Assembly (NCBI RefSeq): GCF_004664715.2
Contig: NC_051072.1
Coordinates: 39,184,142 to 39,248,141 of the forward strand
Direction: 5' to 3'
Origin: Peromyscus leucopus
Taxonomy: Eukaryota; Chordata; Mammalia; Rodentia; Cricetidae
Length of the DNA: 64,000 nucleotides
Shown here: positions 1-12,115 of the stretch, piece after piece
How the letters are laid out: each line of letters begins with the position of its first letter
Position numbering within the stretch: the first letter of the stretch is position 1
Notes under the pieces: generated by a model
Told to the model about the DNA's origin: nothing
Databases searched by the model: none
What the model saw: the letters and a program-made list of their open reading frames with translations, nothing else
Position numbers and translations under genes: made by a program

Positions 1-303
1 ATTGCTAGGAAATCTAGCACCAAGCTTTGGAGAGTACCTGTTAATCAGGCCCCAATTAAATATAATCAGGTGGCTTTCTCCAGGAAAAAACTCTCTTCAG
101 ACATGATGTCATCTGATCACATTTATCTTGTTTATATAAATAACCCAAATACTTAAATATTTTATGGCAATGTAATACATTACTCACAAGTAAGTCTTTG
201 CAAGTCTAGAGTCGTGTCTGAAGGTCATGATTTGTATTGTCATAGTAACATGTCAGGTATTTAAAAGTCCCCATGAAAATATATCTGTATTCACTCTTTC
301 ACA
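1..303. other. Unrecognised AT-rich flank
   Basis: No repeat, open frame of interest or RNA gene is visible before the first B1 insertion. Confidence 0.5.
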
Positions 304-310
304 GAACAAG

Positions 311-311
<1 letters not shown>

Positions 312-349
<38 letters not shown>
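312..349. repeat. (TTA)n microsatellite
   Basis: About 12 uninterrupted TTA units. It occupies the tail position of the adjacent minus-strand B1, so it probably arose from that tail. Confidence 0.95.
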
Positions 350-491
350 GGTTTTTTTAGTCTTTGTGTAGCTTTGGAGCCTTTCCTGGAACTCACTCTG
401 TAGCCCAGGCTGGCCTCGAACTCACAGAGATCCACCTACCTCTGCCTTCCAAGTGCTGGGATTAAAGGTGTGTGCCACCACCGCCTGGCTT
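317..491 (-). mobile_element. B1 SINE with (TTA)n-expanded tail
   Basis: Minus-strand B1 (7SL-derived SINE): the body reads through the cricetid-type segment TTTGGAGCCTTTCCTGGAA and ends at the reversed B1 head near 490. Its A-rich tail lies at the low-coordinate end and has become a TTA microsatellite (about 312-349). The 13-base duplication GAACAAGGTTATT occurs at 304-316 and 492-504, so insertion by L1-type target-primed reverse transcription is well supported. Confidence 0.95.
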
Positions 492-504
492 GAACAAGGT
501 TATT

Positions 505-834
505 TTTAAAATTAAAAAAATCTTTCATCATTTGTTACTTGTGTCCCTTCCTTCTATAAATTTGGACTTAAAACTGTAAAAGGTAAAGAAGAGATAGCAT
601 AAAACATGAAGGCACATGCTCACTGTCGTGTTGTAAACATAAATAATAATAATACCCGAGATGCATGTATAATAATACACTAGACATGCACAAATAATTA
701 GGTAATAACTGAATAGCCATGGAGTTTGAATGGTTCTAACCACACTAGTAGTTTCTATTTTTATATAGACAGAATGGTATCAAACACATTAAAGGTAGTT
801 AATCAATATAAATTATATATAAAAGTATAGAATG
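505..834. other. No gene or repeat recognised
   Basis: AT-rich sequence between two B1 copies. Nothing further is seen. Confidence 0.5.
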
Positions 835-904
835 TCAGGCATGGTGGTGCATGCCTTTAATCCCAGCACTTGGGAGGCAGAGACAGGTAGATCTCTGTGA
901 GTTT
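835..904 (+). mobile_element. B1 SINE, 3'-truncated fragment
   Basis: The left half of a B1 is present (CCTTTAATCCCAGCACTTGG and the following GAGTT) and stops abruptly. No right half, A-tail or clear duplication is seen. Loss of the 3' part is unusual for L1-mobilised SINEs and implies a later deletion. Confidence 0.85.
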
Positions 905-3900
905 TTAATTTGTAGGAACGTAATGCTAAATTACAATTTTACAAAGTCAAAAAGTAATCTACCAATCAATTACAAAGCACTATTATTAACAAGTCAAAGC
1001 CACTCTATAAATAAATCATGCAGCATTTTTTTTTTAAAGGTTGGTGATGTTACATGTAAACCCTCAGGAAGAGGGAGTTCACCTTTTAAGAGATTCATCA
1101 CTTTAATTGATGGACAATATAAACAATTCATGTGAGCATGTCAGCCAACTATTACTCTTGGGAATCAGAAAGACATTTTTGCAATAAGAGCTAAAAGCCA
1201 AGAGCACCCTCTTGATTTAAAAAGTCCTCCACTCCCCCCACCCCCAGCTCCCTAAAGGGTAGCATTTAGGTACCACTTGGCACAGAAGCAGAATTCACAA
1301 CTGAAGCCAACTCTTGCTTTGTCAGTTAAATCTGATCGAAAACTGTTGTGAGGTGGTTTGTGCCATGTCCCCGAGCTGGCCTCAGGCAACCTGCTCTTCC
1401 TGGTGTTTTCATCATTTCCTCCTGCACAGGATGCCCTGTAGATGGAGGGGCCTCTGTCTTAATGTCCTCTTTCTGCCCTGCTGTGCTCTCAAGTGCTGTG
1501 CTCGAGAAAGAATCTGATCTCAGATACTGACACTCACAGGAACCCAAATCGGTATTGACCTTCTCTGTATGTATTTGCTCATTGGGTCTTACACTGAATA
1601 CACCCATAGAGAAAGTAAGAAAAATAACTTTTATTTTCCATTTGGGAAGAGAAATTTTAAGCATTAGACATCAGAATAATAACATCTAGTTTACTTGGTT
1701 TTCATGTGGAGGCTTTTTGTTTCCCGACATTGAATTGGCATGTGTACACTAATCCTACCATTTCGGTTTAATTATTGACACTATTTAAAAGGAACGCAAC
1801 ACCAGCTCATGACCTCTTTGGGCCATGGCACCTCTCTGTTTATGTTCACCATTCTTGGGCGTGGCAGGCTCACCATGCTTTCTGTTAGAGGCACATTTTT
1901 GTATTCTTGGATGGATGCCTGTATGCTGAAGGCAGCACCTTTTCTGGGGGAATGGTAGGCAAACCACACCCACCATTTCCTTTGTTGACAGTCCAGATTG
2001 CCTAGGTCCCAACCTTGAGAGCTCAGCTTTCACCAATGCATTGTAGAAACTTAAAATGTTAACCACGGACACCTATGCGATGTCTCCAGAAATTGTCCAC
2101 TCCCTACTAACCATAGAGGTAAACTTACCTCTATGAGTTAGTTTATTATTCTGTTATTAATTAAAGTAAGATGATAATTGGTCACGGCAGTACCAGCACT
2201 GTCATGTCAAAACAGGCTGACAACAGAGACTTCTTTTCTTAGGGTTATGAGACTAAAAGTCTGAGATTAAGTCTCAGCGGGTGAATTTCTTCTGGAGACC
2301 TCTGTTGGCTGCAGATGGCTCTCCCTATTTCCTTTGACTTCATGTGGTCACACCTGTGTACCCTTCATATAAGTGTACAAGTGACATATTAGCCTTCTTT
2401 TTCCGTACATTGCAGTCTACCCACTGAGCTCATATTACATTAACAACAAAAGCAATACAGTCACATCTGAAGATGCTCCATTCTGAGATACAGTCCAGTT
2501 CTGAGATACTAGTATTACAATTTAAACAGATAAATCTTGATGGGATACACTGCAACCCATAACAATCATGTTTTCTGTATGTTACATATAAGTAAACCCA
2601 GAATGCCATCATTTCCAGATCCATTTTGGACTCCTCTTTTCAAAATCCAAAGCAATGATGTCTCTCCCAAATCCTCCATTCTAGGTACTGTATAATCCAA
2701 ACTTACATTTACAAGTTCCCTTTTCTATAATTATGAAAAGACACAATCACCATGGATTGAAATTTATAGTTTTCCATAAAGAGAAACATTTCATCCATGG
2801 GACATTCTCCTCAATCAAAACCCAGCTACAAATTAACAGATCACATCCTATTGGCCAAAAGGAGACAGAAGAAGCAAAATTAGGCGTTTTAATATAGATG
2901 ACCCACCCCTAAGAGGTCTCTAATAGCGTCATTCTTTGTAGATGAACAGCAGTATTTTTCTTTTGGTCTCATGGCTTATTAACTATTTTCTGCATGTGTC
3001 ATGAAGAAAGAAAGTCAATTACAAGCTGCAATGAAAGAAGAAAGCCTATGACAGTGTATATTTGCAAAGTATTGTGATTTGCTTCCCACCAATGAAGAAG
3101 GTACAGAATGGCACAGGATGTAAAGATCCGTATGTTTTTATTTTTGACACCCCCAGTGCAGAAGACCTCATAACTGTGACCCACGATTGACAAGAATCAA
3201 CTTCATTTCCGATGGAAACTGAGGAGCCTTGTGGCGCCTCTCTCCAGATCATTACCAGTGTAATTAAAATCCATGGTGGCAATGCTTCTCTTTGGGCTTC
3301 AGATTTTGTAATTTGTGTAGCCTAAGGCAGGATTCATTTCTTGAAGAGATGTTGGTTTCAGCCCTGCTGTGCTTTAAAGAGTTCTAATAAAACACTCGCA
3401 GGGAGTTTTTCCTTGATCTATTGGATTCACCATTCTTTAGTAAATAATCGCCCACCCCCACCCCAGATTTTTTTCAGGTGATAAAAATTTATTTTTAATT
3501 TTAATGTCCTAATTACATTTTATACATTTCTGAAACCCCAGGACGACAATTTCATTAAGTAAATATGCAATTTTCTGCCCCACAACAAAAGCAATACAAT
3601 TGTTAAAGGACATATGTAAATCTTTAAACCTGGAGATATTATTTATGTTGATCTAAACCTAAGGTTTCTGAGATGGAATAGCATTGCTGCTTGTTTGAAT
3701 GACAAAGATACCATGTGTTTCAGGCTAAGACAGTGGACCCTATTTTAGGTACAATGTTCATAAAATACAGAGTGTTACTGTGAACTTGGTACAGCAGCAT
3801 TCTTTCCATAGAAGTCTGCGGACAATTGGAGGATTAGCAACTCCAAATGGGGCTCTTAGAATTCTAAGAAACAATATGGATGAATGGATCTAAGAGACTT

Positions 3901-5004
3901 TATTTGAATTTTCTCTATTTATTTATTGGAAGTTGAATTTGCTTGGAAAGCACATTGGATTTCCTGTATATTGATTTTATGTTGGTTATATGTACATTGG
4001 GGAAGTCAATGCTTCCCAAACACCTTTTGTTACCACATTGTTTTACTTAGCTTTACCCAGAAAACAGAAATGTATTGACATGGGCATATAACTAATCAAG
4101 GTTTCTCTTCTTTTCTCCATTTCTAGAACTGAACTTTCACATTTAATTAGCTAATTACATTGTTTGCCTATCATTCATGGGGGAGAGAAACTTATCTATC
4201 AATTACTCTTTAGAAAGAATGATGGAAAGTACCTGGTTCATCCTCTTGGGATGTCCTTGCACATATGTTTCCAGTTGTTGAAACACTATTCACTCTGATT
4301 TGCACTTGGCTAGTTTCTGGCTAGCTTTCACTTTTGAGTTGCAGTAATATTTCTTTCCAGATGTCTGGATTCCCCACCCACATATGAAGTGGGCCCTTCA
4401 TTTGCTGGCATTGTGCTTCTCGGTCGGTGTGCTTTATTCAATTATACATTTAATGGCAGGCTGTTTAGTATTTGTCTCCTCCACTCCTGTGTAAGCATTC
4501 ATGATGGTGACAGCAGAAGCATGTCAGCTCACTCTCTTCTTGGCTGCTGTATCCTCAAAGCCCAGCTTCATCTCATCGCGGCGGAGCACAGGTGCTAAAG
4601 AAATGCTAGTAGTGAAAACCTTGGGTTGTCTGTGTGGGCCAACGGCATGAGAAAGAATTCTGCTCTTCTTCAGACCCTGAGGTACCCTTTGGACAGATGG
4701 ATCAGATGTAAAGATGGAAGTGTGAGGACTTGGGAAAAGAGGAAATGGTAACAAAAATTGCATCTGTTTCACAGTCTTGCTCCAGGTCATGAGAAGACTC
4801 CACTATGCATTTTCTTACCCCTACAGGGAGGCAACGCTTACTCTTTGCAATGAATTTGAGCTCCACATCTACGTTGATCATTTTAACCAAAGGAATAAAT
4901 GAAAAGGTAGGTACAAGCAAAATAATGATGATGTATAATTTATACATACATGTATACATATCACATATATATGTATGAAAATTTGTTCTTTTAAAACACA
5001 TCTT
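905..5004. other. 4-kb stretch with no recognised gene
   Basis: No SINE, LTR or recognisable coding sequence was identified. Short open frames at 1326-1664 (minus) and 1785-2072 (minus) show no familiar domain and no splice context. A short perfect inverted repeat sits at 2112-2135. Old, diverged repeats may be present below my detection. Confidence 0.45.
2112..2135. repeat. 24-base near-palindrome
   Basis: Perfect 11-base arms, CATAGAGGTAA and its reverse complement, are separated by 2 bases. Confidence 0.85.
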
Positions 5005-5204
5005 TCTGTGAGTGGTGAGATGTCTTGGTTGATAAAGTAATAAGGCTTTCAAGCTTGGAGAACTGAGTTCAGATCCCCAGAACCCATGATTAAATAAAGA
5101 TAAACCTAGACACAGTTGCACATTCTTGTAATCTCAACCATGGGAAGGTGGATCCCTGAACTCACTGGCTTGCCAACCTAACCTATTCAGTGAGAGCTCT
5201 CTCT

Positions 5205-5270
5205 GTGAGCTCTCGGTCTCTCTGTCTCTCTCTGTGTGTCTCTCTCTCTGTCTCTCTCTCTCTCTCTCTC
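5205..5270. repeat. (TC)n / TCTG-rich microsatellite
   Basis: CT dinucleotides with interspersed TCTG and TGTG units inside the B4 element. Confidence 0.9.
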
Positions 5271-5360
5271 AAACAAGCCAATAAAAAATCATGGCAGGTA
5301 CATGAAGAACAACATTTTAGTTTGTTCTCTGACATTTGTGTGTATGCACATGTTCACAAA

Positions 5361-5430
5361 TACACACACACACACACACACATACATACACACACACCAC
5401 CCACACACACACACACACCACACACACACT
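5361..5430. repeat. (CA)n microsatellite, interrupted
   Basis: CA dinucleotides with CATA and CCA interruptions, forming the B4 tail. Translations full of His-Thr or Val-Cys here are artefacts of the repeat. Confidence 0.95.
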
Positions 5431-5435
5431 TTTCC

Positions 5436-6249
5436 ATAAAATAATGTGAGAAATTCCTAAAGATGGAAGCAGAAGAAGTTAGGTGGTAACAGATTATTGC
5501 CTTTATCACAAACTTTCTATACCCCTGTTGCGTCAGAGAAATAAATTTGCTAGTGAACGGTGGCAATCTTCATATGAACAAAACAAATAGTTCAAAATGC
5601 TCCATAAATATATTTCTAAGCCACTCTAAGCCTTTGGCATAAGTATAGTTTGAAATTTCCCCCATCTCTGTAATTTTGAGAAAATGGTACATACTAAATG
5701 TCTGTGGCTATGTCCAGATGATTCCCATTCAGAAGCAAAGAATACAGAAAATATCAACTTGCCGAACACCACTAGGAGAACAAATTTATTTGAGAGGTAA
5801 GAAGACCAGTAAAGAAAAGCCAGGGTGGTACTTTGAGATAATCAATTTCCTTGTATTGCTTTTTGCTGTGACGTTCATGAAAGCTAATTTGATGTCTGAA
5901 AGTAGTAGCTTGCTGCCTGGAATTGGTACCCACAAGCTTCAAATAAACTATTCAATGAACTTGAAGCTGTCCTTCACAGACTGACGGATACACTCAGCTC
6001 CAAGCCATTAGGGAAGGTCTAATTTCACGGGGCCAGACAGCCAGGAAAAGTGATCCTCAGAGGAAACCCTTTGTAGAAACACCCTGCATTGTCCTCTTGC
6101 CAAGCATTAGTAAGCTCAATAGGCCCGTTTTTGGACTGTTCTTCCGTTTTTGTTTTTTTTTTTTTTTTTTTTTTTTTAGTATATTATCATATCTTGTGGG
6201 GGGAAGAAACCTTATTGTTAGTTATTCAAAGCAGGTGTAGTTAACAAGT
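5436..6249. other. No gene recognised; poly-T tract
   Basis: An open frame of about 100 codons at 5676-5984 has no recognisable domain. A long T run occupies about 6150-6177 without an identifiable parent SINE. Confidence 0.45.
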
Positions 6250-6470
6250 TTGATGGCGATCCAGGCAACTCTGGGTTCAAACCTCAGCTCATTAGCCACT
6301 TCTGAGCTGTATAACCTTCGGCCAGTTGCTGGTCTACATGACCTCTATTTTCACAGCTGTGGGAAAAAAAAAATGGCCATGGGGATAATAATTTCACTTC
6401 TCAGAACTGCTGGGAAGATTGTGAAAGTTACTACCAAAAATGCATGGCCTAAGGCCAGGCCCAGTGCAGG
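6250..6470 (-). mobile_element. MIR SINE
   Basis: It matches the reversed MIR layout: CTGGGTTCAAACCTCAGCTC, then a CCACTTCTGAGCTGTATAACC segment, a CTATTTTCACAGCTGTG segment and GGGGATAATAAT. An ancient mammalian tRNA-derived SINE, diverged but ordered as expected. Confidence 0.85.
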
Positions 6471-6739
6471 CTTAATCAGAAAACTCTGCTTCGTTCATTT
6501 CTTTGTGGCCTTCCATTCTTATCCCCTCTCCTCCATGCTTAGGGACCATCTTTCATAGGTCATGGTTACTCTATACTCTTCCTGCTGAGGTCCCTGAACA
6601 TGAAGATGCTCGGTGGTCTGACTGTTCAGTATAAGGCAGCTCACTAGGTATTTAGTCTGTTTGCTCAATATTGGATTGCAAATGTCCTAAGGGGGGGAAG
6701 CATTAATTTCTGTCTAGTTGCTTATTTATGCTGCTTTTC

Positions 6740-6800
6740 ATTGTGCTGGAAGATCAGATTCAGGACCTTGCACATGATCTCTACCAGTGACCCACATCCT
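6740..6800 (-). mobile_element. ID-like SINE fragment
   Basis: Reversed tRNA-derived head: TGTGCTGGAAGATCAGATTC, then a CTTGCACATGATCTCTACCA segment, as in the common GTGCTGGGGATTGAACCCAGG motif of ID and B4 heads. Confidence 0.6.
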
Positions 6801-6802
6801 TA

Positions 6803-7154
6803 ATGTCCTTTTTATACTTTCATTCTTACAGTTTTCTGTGAGTATATTCTACCAAGGTAAACATGGAAAACAAAACAAGGCCTTGGCTTTGAGCAGCAAA
6901 GATGTGTGCATGGGACATGAGAAAAATGAAGAAGACAAAGAGGTAGCTTTCCAACACCAAACTTCCTACATCAGTAATTCTAGGGACAACACATTTGCTA
7001 CAGCAGTGGGAAATAAAGCTTGCATGTTCCTTGAATTGCTACCTGTTTGCATTTCAATTTTTATTCGAAAAACACATTTCCGAAGACATTAGCATAAGTG
7101 AAAAGCATTCATAAATTACCATGTCTGATGATGGTGGCTGCCAACGCTGCCGCT
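6803..7154. other. No gene or repeat recognised
   Basis: It contains an open frame of about 100 codons (6787-7092, plus) with no domain I can identify and no promoter or splice context. Confidence 0.4.
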
Positions 7155-7156
7155 GA

Positions 7157-7375
7157 CGTGGTAACTAGCACTTGCCAGGCCTTACACCAGGCACTTCACA
7201 CAGTGAATTCCCATAATTCATATGACGCAGGCACTGTGATTCCTTTTTACAGATAAGGACACCGAGCCAGAGATGGGGGGAGAGTAAAGAAAGAAGGTGG
7301 CAGACTGGGCTAATAAGCAGTGAGTCACCCCGTCTGAAGGCAAAATCTACAGTACTTAGTCTCCCTTGCATGAGC
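7157..7375 (+). mobile_element. MIR SINE
   Basis: Plus-strand MIR core: GCACTTGCCAGGCCTTACAC, CAGGCACTTCACACAG and TTTTTACAGATAAGGACACC in the expected order. Confidence 0.85.
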
Positions 7376-7607
7376 AGTCACTGAACTCAGTTAGGACTTC
7401 CAGTTTGTTCTACTGCACTGTGCAGTATAATTGCATAACCTAATGCCTTTATTTTCCTCCAAAGTGAGGCTTGGGGGATTGTGAGGTAACATAAAAAGGT
7501 CCTAGGATGTAAGCTTAAATCCTGAATGGCATGGGAAGCCTCACCCCTTTGTGAACATTGACAACCATCCGTCAAGTCATTCAGGGCCTTGTCAAGATGT
7601 ATGACTG

Positions 7608-7822
7608 TGTGGGAGCTGGACAGACAGCTCTGAAGTTAAGAACATGTGTTGCTCTCACAGCGGACCTACACGTATGTCACGGGGCTCACAACAGCCTGTA
7701 ACTCAAGCTCAGGGGGATCTGACCCCTCTGGCCTCCTCAGGTACCTGCACGTATGCACACATATCTACCCCCACACAACATTTACACATAGTTGAAAATG
7801 TAAAATAAATCCTTTTAAAATT
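7608..7822 (+). mobile_element. B3/B2-type SINE
   Basis: A tRNA-derived head (GGGAGCTGGACAGACAGCTC) is followed by CCTGTAACTCAAGCTCAGGG, GATCTGACCCCTCTGGCCTC and a CA-containing tail ending AAAATAAATCC. It is diverged. Confidence 0.85.
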
Positions 7823-8084
7823 TTAAAATGCACACTTGTAAATTGTTTTTCTTTAGTCCCAGGAAGAGATGCCGCAGAGTTAGGATTCGGAATATACATA
7901 TGTTAAAAATGATTGTGAGAACCACTTGTTTCATGGGTTCTTCCATGGAAATGTTGAAAACCGCTTCCCAGGAAGTCCTTAAGGCTGTCTTAATCCATGC
8001 CACATCCCCAGAATGTTGCCTCATCACAGTATTCCCATCAAAAGCACCTTTCATTTGTTCCTCGCAGCCCACTTGTGGGGTGAC

Positions 8085-8205
8085 TGAGGCAGCCGTCTTG
8101 CTTTGTAGAGAAAATATTGAGATCCAGAGCTCTGTGGGATATTAAGAAATAAATGGCAAACTGGCACCAGGCTCCCAAACCCAGCTAGCAACATCACCAA
8201 GCAAA
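8085..8205 (+). mobile_element. Possible MIR fragment
   Basis: TGTAGAGAAAATATTGAGAT and the ATGGCAAACTGGCACCAGGC segment parallel the 3' half of MIR. Divergence is high. Confidence 0.5.
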
Positions 8206-9169
8206 TGGCCTTCTGCTTTGTGCAGTGGTGTATGGCTTTCTTGATTAAAAAAAAAAAAATCATCTCAGCGAACTAAATTTTCATGGTGAACATACGGGAT
8301 CAGTGACCTCATGCCACAGTTTGGTGTGTCTGAGGAATAGGTTACGTGTGGCATCTGAAGGAGCTGTCTGTTTGAAGGGTGTCTGTGGAGCTCTGTTGAC
8401 AGACTGCATGCCATTAGCTCTTGAAGCTCCTCAGTAGCACACTCAGGCTCCTACGCCACTTCTTTCTCTGAAGAAGGAAGAGGGCTGTATGTTCAAGCAT
8501 GACAGACATGAAAAGGGCACCACTAGCACACGAGTCAGGCAGGTGTGTACCAGTGTGTGTCAGGGTGGGCAGAGGTGGGGAGGTGGTTTGTTGTCTCCAG
8601 GGAAGAGGCCAATGATGGGCAAATTCTGAGAAATGTAGATTCCAACTGAAGAGCTAAATAACCAACTCTTGCAATTATTAGTGAAAGTCTACTGTAATCT
8701 TCCCTGATGGCTTACTTAACAAAAATTATATAAAACACTAAGAAATTAATAAATGATGTAAACAGAAAAAATACTTTATGAAACCAGTATTAATTTCCTA
8801 TATTGACATCTAATGATGGTGAGGGCTCTATCTTGCTATTGTCTCTCTGGATCTTAACTCTTTACTGAGAACTGTAGCTTCAACTATAAGACAAGTCCTG
8901 CTCTTTGTCCATTGCAGACAGAGTCAGTGCTAGGTAATGATGAGCATCAGAATAGATTCCTTTGAGTCACTCTGGCCACATGTTATGGATATGAGGGTAA
9001 CTAATATATGCATACTGGTATATTTTTAAATCTGAAGTTTAATTGCTTCAATTCAGCTAAAAGCATGTTATCTTAACAGCAAATTATATATTTCTCTAAA
9101 TATTTTATGTTTTCATGGCCATCTTTCTCTAATAATCAATAAAATGCAATGAAAGGAGGTAACAGACTA
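8206..9169. other. No gene or repeat recognised
   Basis: AT-rich sequence with short A runs. Nothing is identified. Confidence 0.45.
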
Positions 9170-9325
9170 TGCCTAGACTAGCCTGGGCTCTAGGGAAAGA
9201 TTGTCTCTGAACAAACAAACAGATGAGAAACACCAGGCATGGCCACACATGTTTGCAATCCTGGCACCTGGGAAGAAGATGCAGGAAGATCCCGAGTTTG
9301 AGGCCATCCTGGTACATAGCACATC
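9170..9325 (+). mobile_element. Old B1/PB1-like SINE pair
   Basis: A B1 right-end piece (GACTAGCCTGGGCTCTAGGG, then an AACAAACAAAC tail) at 9170-9222 is followed by a diverged left-half B1 (CACCAGGCATGGCCACACAT, GAGTTTGAGGCC) at 9232-9325. They may be one rearranged element or two insertions. Confidence 0.65.
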
Positions 9326-10179
9326 CCAGGAGCCAGTTCATCAGGGCTAAAGACTGAAAACTCACCTAAAAAGGACAGCCGTGCATTTCAGCTATTCCAG
9401 CATTTTCAAGGAGTGTTCACAGAAGACCAGATATTGCATCCAAAGGAAACTTTAAGAGGCACTCAGTGTGTAAAAAATCTCTGAAATCCTCTGTGCATTT
9501 GACCCTTAGAGCATTACCTCTTTTCAAGCATGCTGGCATGCACTTGTCTTGCTAGACAGCACAGGTCTGGATGAGCCTTCAGCTCTCATGCAGGTCACAT
9601 TCCTACACAGGTAAAATGTCTTTATTACCCCAGACTCCCGGTCTAGTGAGCCATTTGCAGTGTGGCCATTGGTGATCTGGAGACCCATCCAACACTTAAG
9701 TATCTTAAAACCACCTGGGAGTTCTGTGGAAGTAAGATCAAATTGCTACCTGTGGAGAAGTACCAGAATGCCTCATAATAGCCATAACAGCTAGAGTATT
9801 ATTGCAATCATTTTGAAAGTAGAAAAGGTAATAGTAGTGATTTGATATAAAACATAATTTCCATAAAAATATTGGAATCATGATTGTGCACATAATACCT
9901 GTCTAGGACTTAAACACCTCAGCAAAAGTCAGTAGATATGAAACATATTTTTTTCAGAGTGAAGCCACAATATAATTATGCAAGCATATACATATAGTCT
10001 ATATATTTTATATCCAAATATATATAAAACATGCATAGATTTGTATAAATGACATGGATTTGATCAACTCCAGAGGGTATGTTCCTTTAAAATGATAGTT
10101 ATTATAGAGAAGCAGAAAATTCTTCTTGTTCTACAAGCAAACTTCATAGTACTTCACTTCTCTTTGATAGAATGAAATT
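9326..10179. other. No gene recognised; AT-rich stretch
   Basis: Low-complexity ATATA sequence lies near 9980-10030. No coding or structural RNA signal is seen. Confidence 0.45.
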
Positions 10180-10497
10180 GAAAGAAATGGGTGATGACTA
10201 ATCGGTAAAGTGTTTGCTGCCCATGCATGGGGGCCTGAGTTCAGATCCCCAGCATCACTGTAAAAAAGCTGGACATGGTTGTGCATGTCTGTATGCCCAG
10301 GGCTGGTGGGGATGGGGCAGCAACAGGCAGTGATCTTTGAATTTGTTAGTCAGCTACTTAAACAAATTGGTGAGCACTGGGTTCAGTGTGAGCCCTTGTC
10401 TCAATAGACAAGGTTGAGAGTAATTAAAATACCTGATGCAGACCTTTGGCTTCCATATGCATCCATGCACACCTACACATACATGTACACACACATA

Positions 10498-10544
<47 letters not shown>
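10180..10544 (+). mobile_element. B4-type SINE
   Basis: The head GGCCTGAGTTCAGATCCCCA is followed by a B1-like middle (AAGCTGGACATGGTTGTGCA), CCCTTGTCTCAATAGACAAG, and a CA-rich tail ending in a (CA)n run. Confidence 0.85.
10497..10544. repeat. (CA)n microsatellite
   Basis: About 22 uninterrupted CA units at the tail of the B4 element. Confidence 0.97.
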
Positions 10545-10546
<2 letters not shown>

Positions 10547-10728
10547 TATTTGTAGCCTACTTTTTTGAATAAGGGTAACCAACATGAACTGACTGTATTA
10601 AAGGAGGACTATGCATCTATCAACTCAAATTACACTCAATACAAAGTGTCTGAGTGCACAGATAATTCCAAAAGCACACCCAAGAAATTTAACAAGTGCC
10701 ATGAAAGCCTTACGCTGTGAGTTATTTG

Positions 10729-10905
10729 CTTTGTTTGAGATGGAGTTCCTCCGTGTTGCCAAGGTTGCCTTCAATACATGAATTCCATGATCCTCCTGCC
10801 TCAGCTATCCGAGTGTCTCAGACTATAGATGCACATAGTATTAATTATCTTGGAGGTACTGTGATTTGAACTCAGATATCACAGCTCAACCATGAGACCA
10901 AAACA
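10729..10905 (-). mobile_element. Old B1/ID composite SINE
   Basis: A diverged reversed B1 (TTTGTTTGAGATGGAGTTCC, CTCCTGCCTCAGCTATCCGA) is followed by GGTACTGTGATTTGAACTCA, which resembles a reversed ID head. It could be a minus-strand B4/ID_B1 relative. Confidence 0.65.
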
Positions 10906-11529
10906 CTTAAATTCATCTAAATACGTTCTTCTTTGGAAACAGATTGCTAATGAATTAGAGTTAGGCACTCAAAACACAGTTCTCGTATTTATTATGACTT
11001 CAAAGACCCATGGGGAATTTGTAAGGGTATAGATTTATACTTAGAATGGCATTCCCTTTTATTTTATTATAAAGTCCATCCAAGTAAGGCTCAGCCTCAT
11101 GGCTTATCTCTGACAAATGCCAGAGTCCACAGCACAGGGTCTCTCTTACCTGCACATGGCCGCCGGGCCTTCCCTCTGCTGTAATGTTGATATTTTATGG
11201 TCTAGTGGCTTCCATGAGATGAGAGACACCTTTTTCCTTTGAGCTGTCAAAAACCAAATATGGACTAGCTTTTCTGAGTGGCTTTTATTAGGGTATTTCC
11301 CCCTTGTATATAAATGGAAACTTTGGAATGAGCAAGAGACTCTATATATTTGTTTTGGTCATGCTACAGAGTTTAAATTATGAAGAAGGGTACATTATCC
11401 ACTTGAATTCATGAGGCAAGTAAATAGTTAATTTAATATCACATTTATCTCTTTCTTGGAATCCTAAAAAATTTGACATAAGAAAGGATCTAGACTTCAT
11501 TTTCATACCCTTCCTCATTTTCTAAATTT
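10906..11529. other. No gene or repeat recognised
   Basis: Nothing beyond generic AT-rich sequence is identified. Confidence 0.4.
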
Positions 11530-11886
11530 CATTTAAAATATCTGACAAAATATACACATTTATGTTTATATGGGGTATAAAATGTTTTAACACATGTATC
11601 CATTATGGAGAGACTAAAGCAATCTAGTTAATACATGCATCAACTCATATAATTATTCTGTGGTTTGAATTCTTTACATACACTCTCTTAGTCAAGAACC
11701 CAACATGATGTTATTTACTACAGATACCATGCTGTATAATATAACAGATCTCCGGGACTCTGGAGACCATCATTGATTCTATGTTTATATGACTCTGATT
11801 CTTAGCTCTTACATGAAAGTGAGATCACACATACCTGTATTCTTTGCTTATGCTCACTAGAATTCATTCAAAAGAATAATATCAGC
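11530..11886 (+). mobile_element. L1M-type 3' UTR relic
   Basis: It parallels the old mammalian L1 3' UTR in order: a TTTTAACACATGTATCCATT block, a CACTCTCTTAGTCAAGAACC block, ACCATGCTGTATAATATAAC, and ACATGAAAGTGAGATCACAC. A B2 follows directly and probably interrupts it. Confidence 0.75.
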
Positions 11887-11887
11887 A

Positions 11888-12115
11888 GGGCTGGAGAGAT
11901 GGCTCAGCAGTTAAGAGTACTTGGTCCTCTTGCAGAGAACCCAAGCTTGCTTTCAAACCCTTACATGGTAGCTCACAACTATTTGGACTTCTAGTTCCAG
12001 AGCATCAGATGCCTCTTCTGGCCTCTTACAGTACCAGGCACATAAGTGGTGCATATACATACATACCTAGGAAAAACACTCACACACATAAAATAAACAA
12101 ATAGATTTTTTTTTT
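11888..12115 (+). mobile_element. B2 SINE
   Basis: Near-complete B2. It starts with the tRNA-derived GGGCTGGAGAGATGGCTCAG, contains the reversed-CTCF region as GATGCCTCTTCTGGCC, and ends with AAAATAAACAAATAG and a T run. It is 5'-complete, and its position splits an L1M relic. Confidence 0.93.

Larger units (their letters stand above)
5005..5435 (+). mobile_element. B4-type SINE (tRNA/7SL composite)
   Basis: The left part resembles the tRNA-derived head (GAGTTCAGATCCCCAGAACC). A degenerate B1-like middle follows (GTAATCTCAACCATGGGAAG), and the element ends in the CA-rich tail typical of B4/RSINE1. A CT-rich microsatellite (5205-5270) interrupts the middle. Boundaries are approximate. Confidence 0.8.

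Noticed and set aside
5190..5444. CRISPR-like regular repetition
   Set aside because: Dinucleotide microsatellites inside a SINE. No spacer-repeat structure and a mammalian context.
6740..6800. tRNA gene
   Set aside because: The tRNA-like B-box text belongs to ID/B4 SINE heads, and no cloverleaf can be completed.
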